NCBI RefSeq assembly: GCF_000143415.4
Contig: NW_003314335.1
Span: forward strand, 873,154-937,153
Origin: Selaginella moellendorffii
Taxonomy: Eukaryota; Streptophyta; Lycopodiopsida; Selaginellales; Selaginellaceae
DNA length: 64,000 nt
Direction: 5' to 3'
Below, piece by piece: positions 10,305 to 22,700 of this stretch. The position numbers and the translations under genes were made by a program. Positions within the stretch are counted from its first letter, which is position 1. Each line of letters opens with the position of its first letter. The notes beneath the pieces are model-generated. The model was not told where the DNA came from and ran no database searches. It saw nothing but the letters and a program-made list of their open reading frames with translations.

Positions 10305-13115
10305 ATGGGATGCTGGAGGGCACTGGACGAAGCTGTCGAGCAGCTACACCAGCACGAGCCAGGAAAGCTTTTCGGTGCTTACAACACACTGATTCGAGAG
10401 TGTGGCAATGCCAGGTCGCTCTCTCATGGCAGGCAAGTCCACCAGCATATTGTTTCGACTGGGTATGGGGGGAATCAAGCACTGGGTGATCTGCTCGTCC
10501 AGATGTATGGAAGGTGTGGAAGCGTTCAAGATGCAAAGGCCACCTTCGACCAGCTACCCAGCAGGCAAGCTTCGTCTTGGAACTTCATGGTCAGAGCTTA
10601 CGCACAGCAAAGGGATACCACCACAGAAGCGTTCGATGTTTTCGATCAGATGGTCTCTCAGGAACAACAGGTTGACGGATCCACTTTAGCGAGAGTTCTT
10701 GCTCTGTGCCGCGGGCTCGGGGATCTAGAACGAGGCAAAGCACTTCACAAACAGGCTGTTAACTCTGGGCTTGCAAACAATCCAGTCGTTCAGAAGGCAC
10801 TGGTAAGCATGTACTCCAAGTGCAAGGCTTTGGAGAAGGCTAAAGAAATCTTTGAGAAGAGCTCCAAGCGAGAACTGGGAGTATGGAACGCGATGATCGT
10901 CGGGTATGCCCAGAATGGGCATCACTTAGAGGCACTGAAACTATACAAGAAAATGGAGCTGGAGCCAAACGGGGTGACGATCTCCAGCATTCTCGGTGCG
11001 TGCTCAAACGTGGGAGAGCTTGAAGAAGGCAGGAAAATCTACGCGCGTGGGAAGCATTTAAAAGACTTGGTTGTCGATACTGCTGCTGTCAACATGTTTG
11101 GAAAGTGTGGAGATTTGGAGACTGCGAGGCAGATTTTCGATGGAATGGAGCTGAAGAACGAGGTGACGTGGAACTCTATGATGGCGGTCTATGTCTACCA
11201 GGGAAGAAGCCGGGACGCTCTTCATCTTTTTGAGAAGATGAAGTCCACAGGGATAAAACCATCCAGCTCTACATATGCTACGGTAGTTCATGCGTGCTCA
11301 GATCTCAACGACGTCACAAAGGGAACGACCATCCACTCCGAGATTGTCAAGGCGAGCATTCGGCAAACATTGATCTTGCAAACCGCGCTGGTGACCTTGT
11401 ATGTCAGGCTCGGGATGTTAGACTTCGCGAGGGGACTGTTTGACAAAATGGAAGAAAAGAACGTGGTGGTCTACAACGTGATGATCTCGGCACTTTCACA
11501 AAGAGGACTTGGGAAGGAAGCTCTCGAGCTTTACAAGAAAATGGTTCACAAAGGTATTCGGCCCGAAGCTGCCACCTTTTGCAGTGCTCTTGGCGCTTGC
11601 TCGGGTGTGGATGATTTGGAGCAGGGAAAGTTGATTGAGTTGGACATCAAGGCTGACGAGTGTAAAACGGACGTGAGAGTTCTAAACGCGCTGATGAGTA
11701 TGTACGGGAGGTGTGGAAACTTGGAAGCTGCCAAGGACATCTTTGACACTCGAGACGAAAGGGACGAAATCTCGTGGAACGCCATGATCGGTGCTTACGC
11801 GAAGAACGGACAGGCTCGCAAGGCAGTCGATCTTTTCTATCAGATGGCAGAGCAGCAGGAGGTGGAAATGGGTGAAGTTACTTTCAGCACAGCCCTCTAC
11901 GCATGCTCCATACTTGGGGAAGTTGACGAATGCAGGAAAATTCACAGGCTCTTGAGCACGAAGAAGAAGCTGGTGGCGAGTGTGGAGGTTAACGTATCGC
12001 TTATCAACATGTACAGCGAGTGCCAAAGGCTGGACCTTGCTAGAGGTGTTTTCGAGAAGAACTCGTGGCCTTGTCCCGGCCCCTGGCTCTCGATGGTGGC
12101 GGCTCTCGTGAAGAACGGCCGGGGTGCAGAGGCTCTCGAGACCATGGAGAGAATGCAGCTAGAGGGATGGAAGCCCGAGGCTGTAACGTTTGGCCTGGTG
12201 CTAAGTTCGTGCTCGAGCTTGAGAGATGGACGGACCATCCACTCGATGGTGACAGACAATGGTTACGTGAGGCTCAGGCCTGTCGCGGACGGACTGCTGA
12301 GCATGTATTCCAGGTGTGGTCAGCTCCAGCAGGCCAGAGAGATTTTCGACGGCATGGAAGCGAGATCGGTGGTGACTTGGACGCTCATGATCTCCGCTTA
12401 CGAGCAGCGAGGACTGTCTAGAGAAGCGCTCGATCTGTTTTACGCGATGAAAGACGTCGAGTCGGACGACATTCTGTACTCGACTGTGTTTGGAGCCTGT
12501 GCCACTCTTGGAGTTTTAGCCGAAGGAAGAGCTATCCACGAGCAGATCAAGGAGAGAAAAGTCCAACTGGGGGTGTTTGGCGCTACAGGACTTATGAACA
12601 TGTACGCAAAGTGTGGAAAGATCCAGATAGCTCGGGACGTGTTCGAGGAGATGAGAACTTTCAGGACTTACGTCTCGTGGACGTCCATTATCACTGCGTA
12701 CTCCCATCGTTCTCAAGCCGATGAAACTCTAGAACTCTCCAGGAGAATGGTCCAGGAAGGAGTGATGCCAGACGGGATTACCTTCATCAGCGTTTTGATG
12801 GCTACCAGCGAGAGCCCCGACTCAACGATGGAGAACTTCAGGTCCATGACTGGTGACTATTGCATCAAGCCAATGCTCGATCACTACGAGTGCTTGGTGG
12901 ATGTCTTGAGCAGAGCTGGGTGGGCTCGAGAAGCGGAAGCTCTGGCTATGGCCATGCCTTTCACTCCCAGGCCTGTGACTTGGACAACGTTGCTGGGCGC
13001 TTGCAAGCTGCATGGAGAGACGAAGAGAGGGGTCGAGGCTGCAAGGAGTCTGCTGGAACTTGGTTTCGAGTGTTCGAGCTCTTACGTGCTACTGTCCAAC
13101 TTAGTTGCTGGCTAG
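10305..13115 (+). CDS. Large PLS-class PPR protein
   Basis: Intronless, 936 residues from the ATG at 10305. The N-terminal segment has GRQVHQHIV and LLVQMYGRCG, followed by repeated P-L-S triplets such as GVWNAMIVGYAQNGH and VTWNSMMAVYVYQG. The end has HYECLVDVLSRAGW and SSYVLLSN, then four residues and a stop. Predicted organellar RNA-binding protein without DYW. It starts only about 135 bases after the previous PPR gene ends, in the same direction. The two share overall architecture, which suggests tandem duplication, although identity is not high by eye. Confidence 0.9.
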   Translation: MGCWRALDEAVEQLHQHEPGKLFGAYNTLIRECGNARSLSHGRQVHQHIVSTGYGGNQALGDLLVQMYGRCGSVQDAKATFDQLPSRQASSWNFMVRAYAQQRDTTTEAFDVFDQMVSQEQQVDGSTLARVLALCRGLGDLERGKALHKQAVNSGLANNPVVQKALVSMYSKCKALEKAKEIFEKSSKRELGVWNAMIVGYAQNGHHLEALKLYKKMELEPNGVTISSILGACSNVGELEEGRKIYARGKHLKDLVVDTAAVNMFGKCGDLETARQIFDGMELKNEVTWNSMMAVYVYQGRSRDALHLFEKMKSTGIKPSSSTYATVVHACSDLNDVTKGTTIHSEIVKASIRQTLILQTALVTLYVRLGMLDFARGLFDKMEEKNVVVYNVMISALSQRGLGKEALELYKKMVHKGIRPEAATFCSALGACSGVDDLEQGKLIELDIKADECKTDVRVLNALMSMYGRCGNLEAAKDIFDTRDERDEISWNAMIGAYAKNGQARKAVDLFYQMAEQQEVEMGEVTFSTALYACSILGEVDECRKIHRLLSTKKKLVASVEVNVSLINMYSECQRLDLARGVFEKNSWPCPGPWLSMVAALVKNGRGAEALETMERMQLEGWKPEAVTFGLVLSSCSSLRDGRTIHSMVTDNGYVRLRPVADGLLSMYSRCGQLQQAREIFDGMEARSVVTWTLMISAYEQRGLSREALDLFYAMKDVESDDILYSTVFGACATLGVLAEGRAIHEQIKERKVQLGVFGATGLMNMYAKCGKIQIARDVFEEMRTFRTYVSWTSIITAYSHRSQADETLELSRRMVQEGVMPDGITFISVLMATSESPDSTMENFRSMTGDYCIKPMLDHYECLVDVLSRAGWAREAEALAMAMPFTPRPVTWTTLLGACKLHGETKRGVEAARSLLELGFECSSSYVLLSNLVAG

Positions 13116-13176
13116 CTTCGTCAAAGCTCCACCGCAATCCCATACATCCAGGTAACTTACATCGTGTTTGAAAGCT

Positions 13177-14649
13177 TCATGTTTTTGTAATGTTTCCATG
13201 GATTTTACAGGCAGCGACCAGAGATGTCCAAGCAACGTTATCAGGGAGCTGCTTAAACAAGTCGCGAGCCTCACTCACCCATCCTACTCTTCCAAACAGA
13301 TCGCTCAAGCAGTGGTAATGTTCTTCGGAAGCTTTTAGTTCACATCCGTTTATCATGAAGCTAAAAAACTCGAGACTGTTCCGCAGGAGTCCCGCGTGGC
13401 TACACACCGAGAAAATGACTGTGAACGTGAGATCGTTTGGCATCAGGCCCTCAACGCTCATCATCCGAAACAGGTAAATGGCTTGCTTGGAATCACCCAG
13501 GGAAGAATAAGACGCGAGCATCACATTCCAGAGAATCGTGTCGCTGCGAGGAATAGTGTCGAAGATCTTCCTAGCATCCACCAGACTGCCACAGCGAGCA
13601 TACGACTCGAGAAGAGCTGTAGCCACTTTCATCTCGGATCGAAGCTCGGAGCTCACAATTCTAGCGTGGATCGACTTTACCTCCGCCAGATCGAAGTTCA
13701 CGCCATCCAGCAAGCTAACGAAGGTAACAACATTTGGAGCGATGGAAAACTTACTCTCCATTTCCGTGAACGCAGTGAGAGCTTCTCTCTTCAACCCGTG
13801 ACTGGCGTATGCCCCAATCAGAGTGTTCCAGGACACAACATCTCGATTTGGAATCCTTTGGAAGAGATCGAGAGCTTCGTGGAGGTAACCATTTTGAGAG
13901 TACGCTGCGAGCATTGCATTCCAGGAAATCTCATTCTTCTCTGGCATTGTATCAAACATATGCTTCGCAGTTTCCACGTCTCCAAACTTGGCATGCATGT
14001 TGAGTAGCGCTGTTGCAACCATAACTTTGGTTTGTAAGCCATGGCTTTGGATGCACGAGTGGATGATTCTTCCATCTCTCTTTGCAAGACAGTTTGCGCA
14101 AACTTCCACAATGACGAGGAAGGTGAGCTCTGTCGGAGGAAATCCCTCCAAATCCATAAGCTTGAAGATAGCCAAAGCTCTCTCGCCATGCCCATTCCGG
14201 GCATACGTACTCAAGAGAGAATTCCAAGAGATTGAGTCCTTGCAAGACATTCTATCAAACAATGATTTTGCTTTTTTCACATCACCTTGTTGCGAGTACG
14301 CTGTTATCATAGTGTTCCAAGTTGTTGCATTCTTTGCCACCGCCTTTTCGAACAACACTTGTGCTTCATCAATATGCCCAGATTGGGCATATGCGGCAAT
14401 CATAATATTCCACGAGAAAACATTCGTGAAACAAATTTTATCGAACACCCTGCGTGCGCTGCTCAAGTTGCCACACCTCCCAAACGCCTGGACAAGCAAA
14501 TTTCCCAAAAAGGTGTTGGAAATCCTACCATTGTCATCCGAGATGTGGGCATTTAACTTGCGAAGAGAGGAGTCCTGCTTTGAGATTCCACACTGTTTAA
14601 TGATCAATGCAAGTTCTTTCTTTAACTCTACTTTGGATTGTGAGGCCAT
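13177..14649 (-). CDS. PPR protein with mixed S and long repeats, C-terminally short
   Basis: Intronless frame of 490 residues from the ATG at 14649. It opens with LGNLLVQAFGRCG, then S-type repeats (VFSWNIMIAAYAQSGH, ISWNSLLSTYARNGH), L/P repeats with PTELTFLVIVEVCAN, and the terminal segment HYHCLSDLFGRVGW... AWTSLVAACKIHGN. It stops four residues later, so it ends one helix earlier than the other PPR proteins here, before YVLLSN. Either the gene is truncated or a short 3' exon has been missed. It is convergent with the PPR gene ending at 13115. Confidence 0.87.
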   Translation of the reverse strand: MASQSKVELKKELALIIKQCGISKQDSSLRKLNAHISDDNGRISNTFLGNLLVQAFGRCGNLSSARRVFDKICFTNVFSWNIMIAAYAQSGHIDEAQVLFEKAVAKNATTWNTMITAYSQQGDVKKAKSLFDRMSCKDSISWNSLLSTYARNGHGERALAIFKLMDLEGFPPTELTFLVIVEVCANCLAKRDGRIIHSCIQSHGLQTKVMVATALLNMHAKFGDVETAKHMFDTMPEKNEISWNAMLAAYSQNGYLHEALDLFQRIPNRDVVSWNTLIGAYASHGLKREALTAFTEMESKFSIAPNVVTFVSLLDGVNFDLAEVKSIHARIVSSELRSEMKVATALLESYARCGSLVDARKIFDTIPRSDTILWNVMLASYSSLGDSKQAIYLFRMMSVEGLMPNDLTFTVIFSVCSHAGLLRNSLEFFSFMINGCELKASEEHYHCLSDLFGRVGWVSEARDLFKQLPDNVAWTSLVAACKIHGNITKT

Positions 14650-16753
14650 TCTGTTACCATCTCTTGCTTTTATGAACCACCTTTTTTTGCAAACTCAACA
14701 AATTGTTTAAGTAATGTAGACCAAAAGTATGCTTCTCTCCCAGTGCGAGCTACAAATATGTTGGATTCGAAGACGCTCTTTCCCCAATTCACAAGGAGAT
14801 GCTCGTTGCCATCAGGTGGCACTAGAAATCCTGGAATTCCACTCAGTCTGGCTGTCCCAGAGCTGATGGCCTGGCTGTGCCAGGAGCAATCACCTCTGGG
14901 ACGCTACATTCACCAGTATGTAATATTGGCAAAGAATGAGGGAAATCTTGGAATTCCACTCATATTATGTAAATGTGTTAAATCCCAAGATGAATATATG
15001 AATTACTAGAGGAAGCCTGTGCAGGAAATTATAGAACATTTTGCTAAAGACATCATAGCCAAGAAAATCGTAGAAGCTGACTCACACCTTGGAAAGGTTG
15101 TGCTTAATTTTGCTGTAGATGTGACATATGCTAAAAATTCGAATTTCTACTAAAGAAACAAAGCCAAAAACTCAACCTAATAACTAGATTTTATAAGTCC
15201 CTTCACAATGACTAGCTAGGGAAACAAGCATATCCTGAAAAATGGGCGTAGAAAAGCATGAGATATTCTAATCTTGTTTGAATGTTAAATCTTTTTTAGG
15301 ATTTGAATTATTACCCAGATTTGACCACATTAAACCAAAAAGGAAATTTTATCAGATTCTATATTCAAAGTGATGAATACAACATGTGCATATCTTAATT
15401 ACTGATGAAATAAATTTAATTAATATTAATTTCAAATACTTATATTAGATATACTTATATACCTTGATATATTGGTAATCACCAGTTTATAGAAGACTCA
15501 TTTTTAAGCCCAGAAATGGCTAATAAGTTTGGTTTTATTATTGGCTCTAATTATTTTTATAAAAAATAAATTCTATTATTTCAATATTATTTTTAGTTTA
15601 AAAATAAAGTGTTTCACAAATTTTTAGTTAATAAAATTAGAGTATTCTAATTACATCATTTCTTTCTCTAGAACATAATTTATTAAAATGATTAATTACC
15701 AGATATAATAGTATAAAAAGATTAACTAATAATAAATACCAAATCAAACATATTTTATATATAATATTAAATAGTATTTATTTTTTAAATTTTAATTTTA
15801 ATTTATAACTGATATATTTGCTAATATTTATAAAAACCTAATATTGAAGACATTCATATATTATACTAAAAACATACATACCATGAGTAATTATCGCATA
15901 AAGTTGTTACAAATATTTTGCATAATAAGTTTTAGTTTTTTATATTATAATTTTATTATACACATCAGCCAAAAACTATTATAATGTTTTTGATAAGGAT
16001 GTGTGATTTATAACTCAAACATGAATACAAATTTGTGTTCATATTTAATTATATAATTACATGTGGGAGTACTCCGATTGGCGATGTATTCTGGTACTTA
16101 TAACTCATAATCCTTTAAGACGAGCTGATTAGGAGAATGAAACTTTCAGATCAATTTTGTAGCTTGTTCTGATTTATATCTATATTTTATTAGTTTTATT
16201 AAAATAAAATTTTAGAAATTTTTATAATAATCATTTTGTTCTTCTCTATTTTTTATTCTAGAAATATCAATAAAGAACTTGAATTCAAAACATTTAATAA
16301 TAAGAAAACAGTAAAATAAAAATATATAGTGAAATCATGAATGTTTAAAATTTATAATAATAAATAAAATATTACAAAGTCATGTAAAACTTAGTCTCTA
16401 GGTTTAACTTAGTTCACTTTATTCGTTAGTGAATTATAAGTAATTTATGAAATATTAAATATAAAAGTTTTAGTCACTTTTCTTAAACTATTAAATATAA
16501 ATAATAAATTTATATATTTAATTTTTAAATATAACTAAATATACTATTTGTTTTGACCTATTTAATGTTATTTGAAATCTTTTTTGTTGAACTATATGAG
16601 ATAGTTATTTTAACAAGAACTTTAGCAAAGCTGGAAAATGTTAGATTTCAACACCTGGCAGCACAGCATTTGCTGGCCAATTGTTTGCCAAGACAAAAAT
16701 TATAAATTTTCTTTCAGAGAAGATTACAGGCAACAAACTTCATGTCGGAAGCC
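14650..16753. other. AT-rich intergenic region, no gene seen
   Basis: About 2.1 kb; from 15100 onward it is extremely AT-rich and every frame is riddled with stops. An open frame at 14758-15009 has no recognisable motif. I see no LTRs, TIRs or tRNA. Confidence 0.6.
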
Positions 16754-19700
16754 TTATTCTCTTCGCATAGAGGCTATGAGCCGCGTCGTCTGTTTGCGTC
16801 TCAGCAAGTGTACCAGCGTCGAGTGGAATTCCTCCGTCGACTCGCAAGAGTTGAGATGCAGCGTCACGTTTCTGAACGGTGATGGCGGCGCAAATCTGTT
16901 GCTGCTGCTGCTACTGCTGCTACTGCCGCCACCCCTGTACTGCTGGCTTACCTTGCTCGCCAGCAGCGCGTTTGGCGAGCAAAACAGCACGTCCAGATTG
17001 TTTTCCTCCCGATATATGTACAAAATGTCCTCCACGTTGTTCTCCGACAGCAGGCTCCACTCGCAGCCGCTCGACTCCAGCTCCTCCCCGCTGGTGCTCT
17101 TGACTTGGACGAGCAAGTTCTCCGTGAGGAGAACGAACACACCGCGCTCGAAGAGAGGCTGGCATGTTATGTATGTCTGCAGAGAAGAACAAAAGCACTA
17201 AGTTTCAAGCTTTTCTCTACACGAAGTTACCTCTTCTCTGAATCGGCCATCGTCGGCTTCTCGCAAAACCGCCGTGCCAAGTGCCTCGTTCCACGAATAT
17301 GGGAGAAGTGGCGAGCCTGGCTCGAGGTGTCGAGGAAGCCTGAGGCGCATGATTCTCGGCTGGGAAGGCTGGCTGCTGTTTCGGATGCTTTGAGCTGTTT
17401 TTCCAGCCACTTCGAGCATACTCGCCGCCGGTCTGGCCACGGCTCTTATCACACCGACAGCCATTCCTACGAAAAAAGATGCAGTGTTAAGAGGTGTTTA
17501 GAACCGACTTGGGATATCCAACCTGAAAAGACGCCAGGAATTCCATGCCTCTCTGCCCCCCTCACGGAGGATTGGAGTAGACCTGTCAATCCCTCCAAAA
17601 ACTCGTTGACAATGCTGCTGTCTCGAGACCACTGGTTCTCGCCTTCGTTCATGTAGTCTTGATCAAGCGCCAGAGCCGCCATTCCCTGTAGCAAATGATC
17701 GATAACGTAAGAAACAGTTAAGCAACGACAAAACCACGAACCTTGCGAGCTGCCTTGCTCATTTGCGTGGCTGCATTGCTAAATGCAAAAACTGTATTTC
17801 TAAACAAACTCCTCGTTCCTACTGTAACACCCTGTACAATTTGTCCCGGATTCTGCAGTGATCGAGCTATGCTTAATGGACAGAAACTAGTATGAGCAAA
17901 GTGGCGAACTTTTACCTGTCTGATGCTTGTGGCAGGAGCGTGAACGAAATCCCACACACCAGATCCAAGGCTTCTCAAAAAGCTCATTGGATTCCCGAAA
18001 ACATCCGCCGAGCCAAGAACCTGGAAGAATGCAACATATGAAACAGAACCTAGCAACGTAAAAAAAAGAGAACGCAAACCTTGTAGAGTTCGTGAAGCAG
18101 CTGGCGAGTATAGTGACGCTGTATGATTCCTAGGATTGAGTTCCAATTGGCCATGGGATGTGCCAACGTTAAATGACGAAGACGAATAGGTGCTCCTTCC
18201 ACATCGGCCAAAGCAATCAGACGTCTCTGTGGGATTTTAAGAGTTAAAAAGCTTGCTTTACGGCACGAAAACAAAAGAGAATACCTGTACCAACGATCCT
18301 GTCACCCATAACAGGGACTGTGCAGCTACACCACGGCTCTCCTTCGGAAGCCAGGGAATGCTTGAAAAGCTGCACATAAGAAAAGGGAACTTTCAAAAAC
18401 AATGTTCAACTTGCAAAGAATCTCAGTGTTTTTACCTCACAGTAAGCTCCAGCGGGTCGATATGAAAAGCCTCAACGTAGACCTTCCTCCTCTGCTTGAC
18501 AGAGATGATGAGCTTCTGTGTCGGACCTTTGGCAGGCTCTACTGCGGCATTATCGGGCCATGTTTTGTAAGACTCAATAGGCTCCATCGTCTCGACGAAT
18601 CTCAAGCTGCTCAGAACGTTTGAAGAACTACCCCATTCGGAGCGCTGTAACTTGAAAGACATAGATTTCTCGGTTCCCGTAGCAGACCCTCCAACAAAAA
18701 GACCTTTGAAAAGTCCCAACAGGCAGGTTAAGTTGCGTTCTTCCAACTGTAGACGCAATGGAGCAATGCTGTAAGATAACACATTGTAAGAAATATCACA
18801 ATGCTCGCACAACTCAGTACCTCAAGTAGATGCATTGGTAGCAATGAACCGAGCCGATTGGATGCCTCCATTTTGAGACAATAGCAGAGAGTGCGGGGTT
18901 CTCGCTCTTCTCCTGTGCTAACTGTCGAGACGAGTTCCATTCACTGCTTATTATGTCTCTCATCAAGATGCCCGAAGACTTCGCCGTAGAAAGTAGGACG
19001 GGATAAATGGCATGGCGGAGTTGGTTGTCGACTTGCAGCAATGCGATTTCCATTTTCATCTTCTGCTCCAACTGAGTTTGGAAAAACTGCAACTCAAAGC
19101 CTCTAGCTGATGCCAAAGCAAGTTCCTGCCAATAATTTTCGAGTCATATCAGTAGCGACACACATAGAGCAGTACCTGGGGAGTGGTGTCCACAAGCGAG
19201 ATTGCGATAGATGCCAGTTTCAAAGAAAAATCTTGTGAAGAACCCTTTCTGGAATCTCTGAAAGTCTCTTCTATGCGAGGATTTAGCATTCGTAAGTCCT
19301 TTGTGGTATGGAGAAGTAAGTCGACAACGCTAAGGACCTGATAAATGCAAGTCAAATGAATAGATGGATATTACAAAATTGCTTACTCTTCTTGAAGCCT
19401 CTGCATGCACAGAAACAACAAAACGGCCCTCTGGTTTCTGTAAAATCCCACACGAACCATTTGATCGCAAACAGTGATATTAAATTGTCTTACAAACCTG
19501 TCCAGAAGCATGGAACTGGATGGACGGATAAGACTTGACAACGTCCAGTGGATATGTTCCAAGAGTTCCTTCGCCTGGAACCTACAACGGGAATCAAAGA
19601 CAGAAAAACAATGCTGAGAGATAGTAGTGAAGACTAGAAAGCTTTACCTCAATGACAAGCTGTGGAGGCAGGCAAGGCTCATCCCAAGCATAGTCACACG

Positions 19701-22700
19701 AACTATAAGGCTGCAACACGTTCTCAGTTTTCTCGCACTTCTTCTGGTAGAATCTCAGCTTCTGATATAAAAACAGAGAACATAAACACAGCTAAACACG
19801 ACACAAGCCAGCATACAAACCTCCTTCGAAAAGTTGTCGATTCGATAAGGCATGAAGCCTGTTTCATCATTTGTCACGATGATATAGAACGTCCCGAGCC
19901 TGTCATTTCCCGAACCAATGCTGTCACCCGCGGCATTTGCGTCGCTGACCACCACCCGAAGCATCTCTTTCACACCAGTCAAATGGTTGTAAACTTTAAC
20001 TTGGGTGTCTCCAAGCCGATCAAGTGCAAATCCGCCAGACCAATCCCAGCCGTGCTCGTTGTACCGCAAAGACAACAGCAGAGTTCTGCACAAGAAAAAA
20101 ATGATAAGTTTCCATCTACAATGCAAAAATGTTATGACCTGGTTGTATCAGTCCAGTGGACGTTAATGTTTTGTCCAACAGCTAGGGGATAAAAAATATC
20201 AGTGCCTTGCTGCTTAAAACAGATATCTTGTCGAGATGCGTTTGCCAGAACAAATCTGAAAAAAAAAAAAATTAGAGTTGACGTGATAATGAGCTTATGC
20301 CTGGTTTACCTTGGCCTGAAAGTTACGGTTTTAGTTTTCCCTGAACAGCTTCCCATTGCAGGGATAGAGGTGATCGAAAGAACGTATGCCCCTTTACCAG
20401 TCGGTTTGGGAATGACTATAGGAGCATTCCCACCCGGTGGATCGAGTAGAAATGGTTGCGACCAAAATGGTGTGGTAGACTCCAAAAGTTGAGCAGCACG
20501 TAACCGCATTTTGCTTTCACCAACTTCGCGAGTAGTGGGAGAATATATGCGTGCAAGCGGCAGAACGGAATCGTTGCAATGACTGTCAGCGGCTGCTGGT
20601 GATGTTTCTGCCGCTGGAGTAAAAATTTTGCACGAAGGCAAGTGCGAGAGCATTCGGCCAGATTGATTTCGGCCGGTGGAAGTCGCGATAAGCGACTGTA
20701 TACCCTGAGCTTCCGTCGCAGCTGCTGTGCCTCCGGCGCTGTATGTATCAGGAAGGCTCTGCTCTTTGGCGACATGTACGTCCACTTCCCCGTCCAGAAA
20801 AGATAAGTTCAACCCGCTGCAGTTGTAAATCCAGTAAGGAACGATCAAAGAGAGTCTGCGTGCCCCGCTTCTGAGATCCGTCACCTTATCAACCCGTGCA
20901 TAAACAGGAAGACCTGACCAATACAATAAGTTAGACCAAGAAAAGGATACAAACATAAAATTCACCTGAAGGATTTTCGGGATCAAAGATGGTCATTTCA
21001 TCGTTGATAGGCCTTTCTGTTCTTTCCACTCTATCTCTAGATGCAGCGCGTCCGAACTTGACAGTTCTCGGTAAGAAGCTAGAGATAGTAGCTTTTATGT
21101 TCAGGTCATGCACGACGTCCACCTCGTAAAAGAAGCCAGAATCGCCCTGGAGTTTTTACCAGCAAACCTTATATCATTTTAGCTTGTAGAAGCCAAGCAT
21201 ACCTTTGGGATGGACGTATGAGCATTCACTCCAGCACCACTTTCGACGATCACGTCCATGGCGCATGGAAGACAATTCATAATAACAAGTGGAGCCTGAA
21301 GCAAAACGTTCCACATCTTCCATCCTGCTGACTGCTCTGAGGTTACTGGAAGCTTGTCTGACGAAGACTTTGAAGCATATATTGCAGCCGACACTTCCTT
21401 CTCCTCCACACTGACGCAACAGCGGAATGGACCTTGGCTGGGCCGAGCTGGATAGCAGACGAATGGTCGCTGTGACGCCCCGCGATAGTTCGTCGATAGC
21501 AACTTTGACAAAGGTTGTGCTTCGCTCCAAAGATAATCCTTCTTGTAGGGACGCCAGCTAATGCGGCCGGTTTCTGCCAGGTGAACAGGGAGCGGGATGA
21601 CTTCACTGGGAAGAATCGGGTTCATTATCTGGAAACAAAAAGAAACAATCAAGTTTCAAAGAACGAACATAACGGCCTTACCTTCGGAGCAATGCCGAAA
21701 GGTATTTCCAGACGAACTTCCATAGGAACAGACGTAGAATTCGCGACAGTAACCTTAAGAAGAAAACAAAATAAAGAAGAAAAACAAGTCAGATTGTCAA
21801 AGAAAAACAAGGAGGAAAAACTTACAGTCGAATGCAATCTTATAAGCTTGCTATGATGTTGAAGAGAAACTTCAAGCACGGCATGCGTGCTGAACTGCTT
21901 CCCCTCATCGCTTCTGTCGGTTTCTTTGCCCGAGAATGAAACTTCGAAAGCTCGGCGGCCAACTAAGTCGATGGACATAGGAAGAGAAGCTCCGGACGTC
22001 CCTTCAAGACGGACTCGTATTCTTCGATGTGACATGAGTCCAATTTTCTTTTGTTCCGAAACCCGGCTGGAGATCCAGCGAGCCTTTTTCTTGTAACGTA
22101 TAGAACCTTCGTCTTCACTCACAAACAAAGGTACCGATGACCCAGCAAGAACCGTTCGCCATTGCCAAGTTGAATCGTTCTCTAGGCTCTTATCTCCATT
22201 CCAACCAGGCCAGATGAGAGAGTATGAGACCGTCATGCCTGTATCGTTCTGGAACCAGTATGGCGCATACTGGGAGAAAACGTTCTGTTGTAAGCTCTCC
22301 ACTACGTGACGTTGTAAGTCCAGTATCCGGTTGGAGGTAATCATTTCTAAAGCCCGAGTGCTTGCCTAAAGATAAAAGCTTGACGAACATAAGATACTAA
22401 CCGAATTTCTAAACACAAACCTGCGACAAAGCTTCTGTCACGTTGATATTGAGATTATTCGCCGATTCTATCTCCACTTTTGCGGCAGACTCAGCGAAAT
22501 GAAAGCTACCCGTAAACCTCCATGGCTCAAGGAAAGGTTCCCACACAACCTGCGTAAAGTATTATAACCGAGTAAAAAAACGTAAATACAATGGTCACCT
22601 TCTCAATGTTGTGGTAGCTTATTTCTGTGACAGTCGACGCCAGAATGTCGACACTTCCCCGACTAAAAGATAGCTCCAAAAATGTTTTCTCAAAAATCAC

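Noticed and set aside
7159-12421. Several secondary plus-strand frames within PPR exons
   Set aside because: Frame-shifted readings of PPR repeats without independent support.
13396-14710. Plus-strand open frames opposite the minus PPR gene (203 and 240 codons)
   Set aside because: Both mirror the PPR repeats on the minus strand; their periodicity follows the 31-35-codon PPR period and they have no motifs of their own.
16900-16935. GCT/ACT triplet run as an independent microsatellite
   Set aside because: It encodes the serine run of VPS13 in frame, so it is part of the coding exon.
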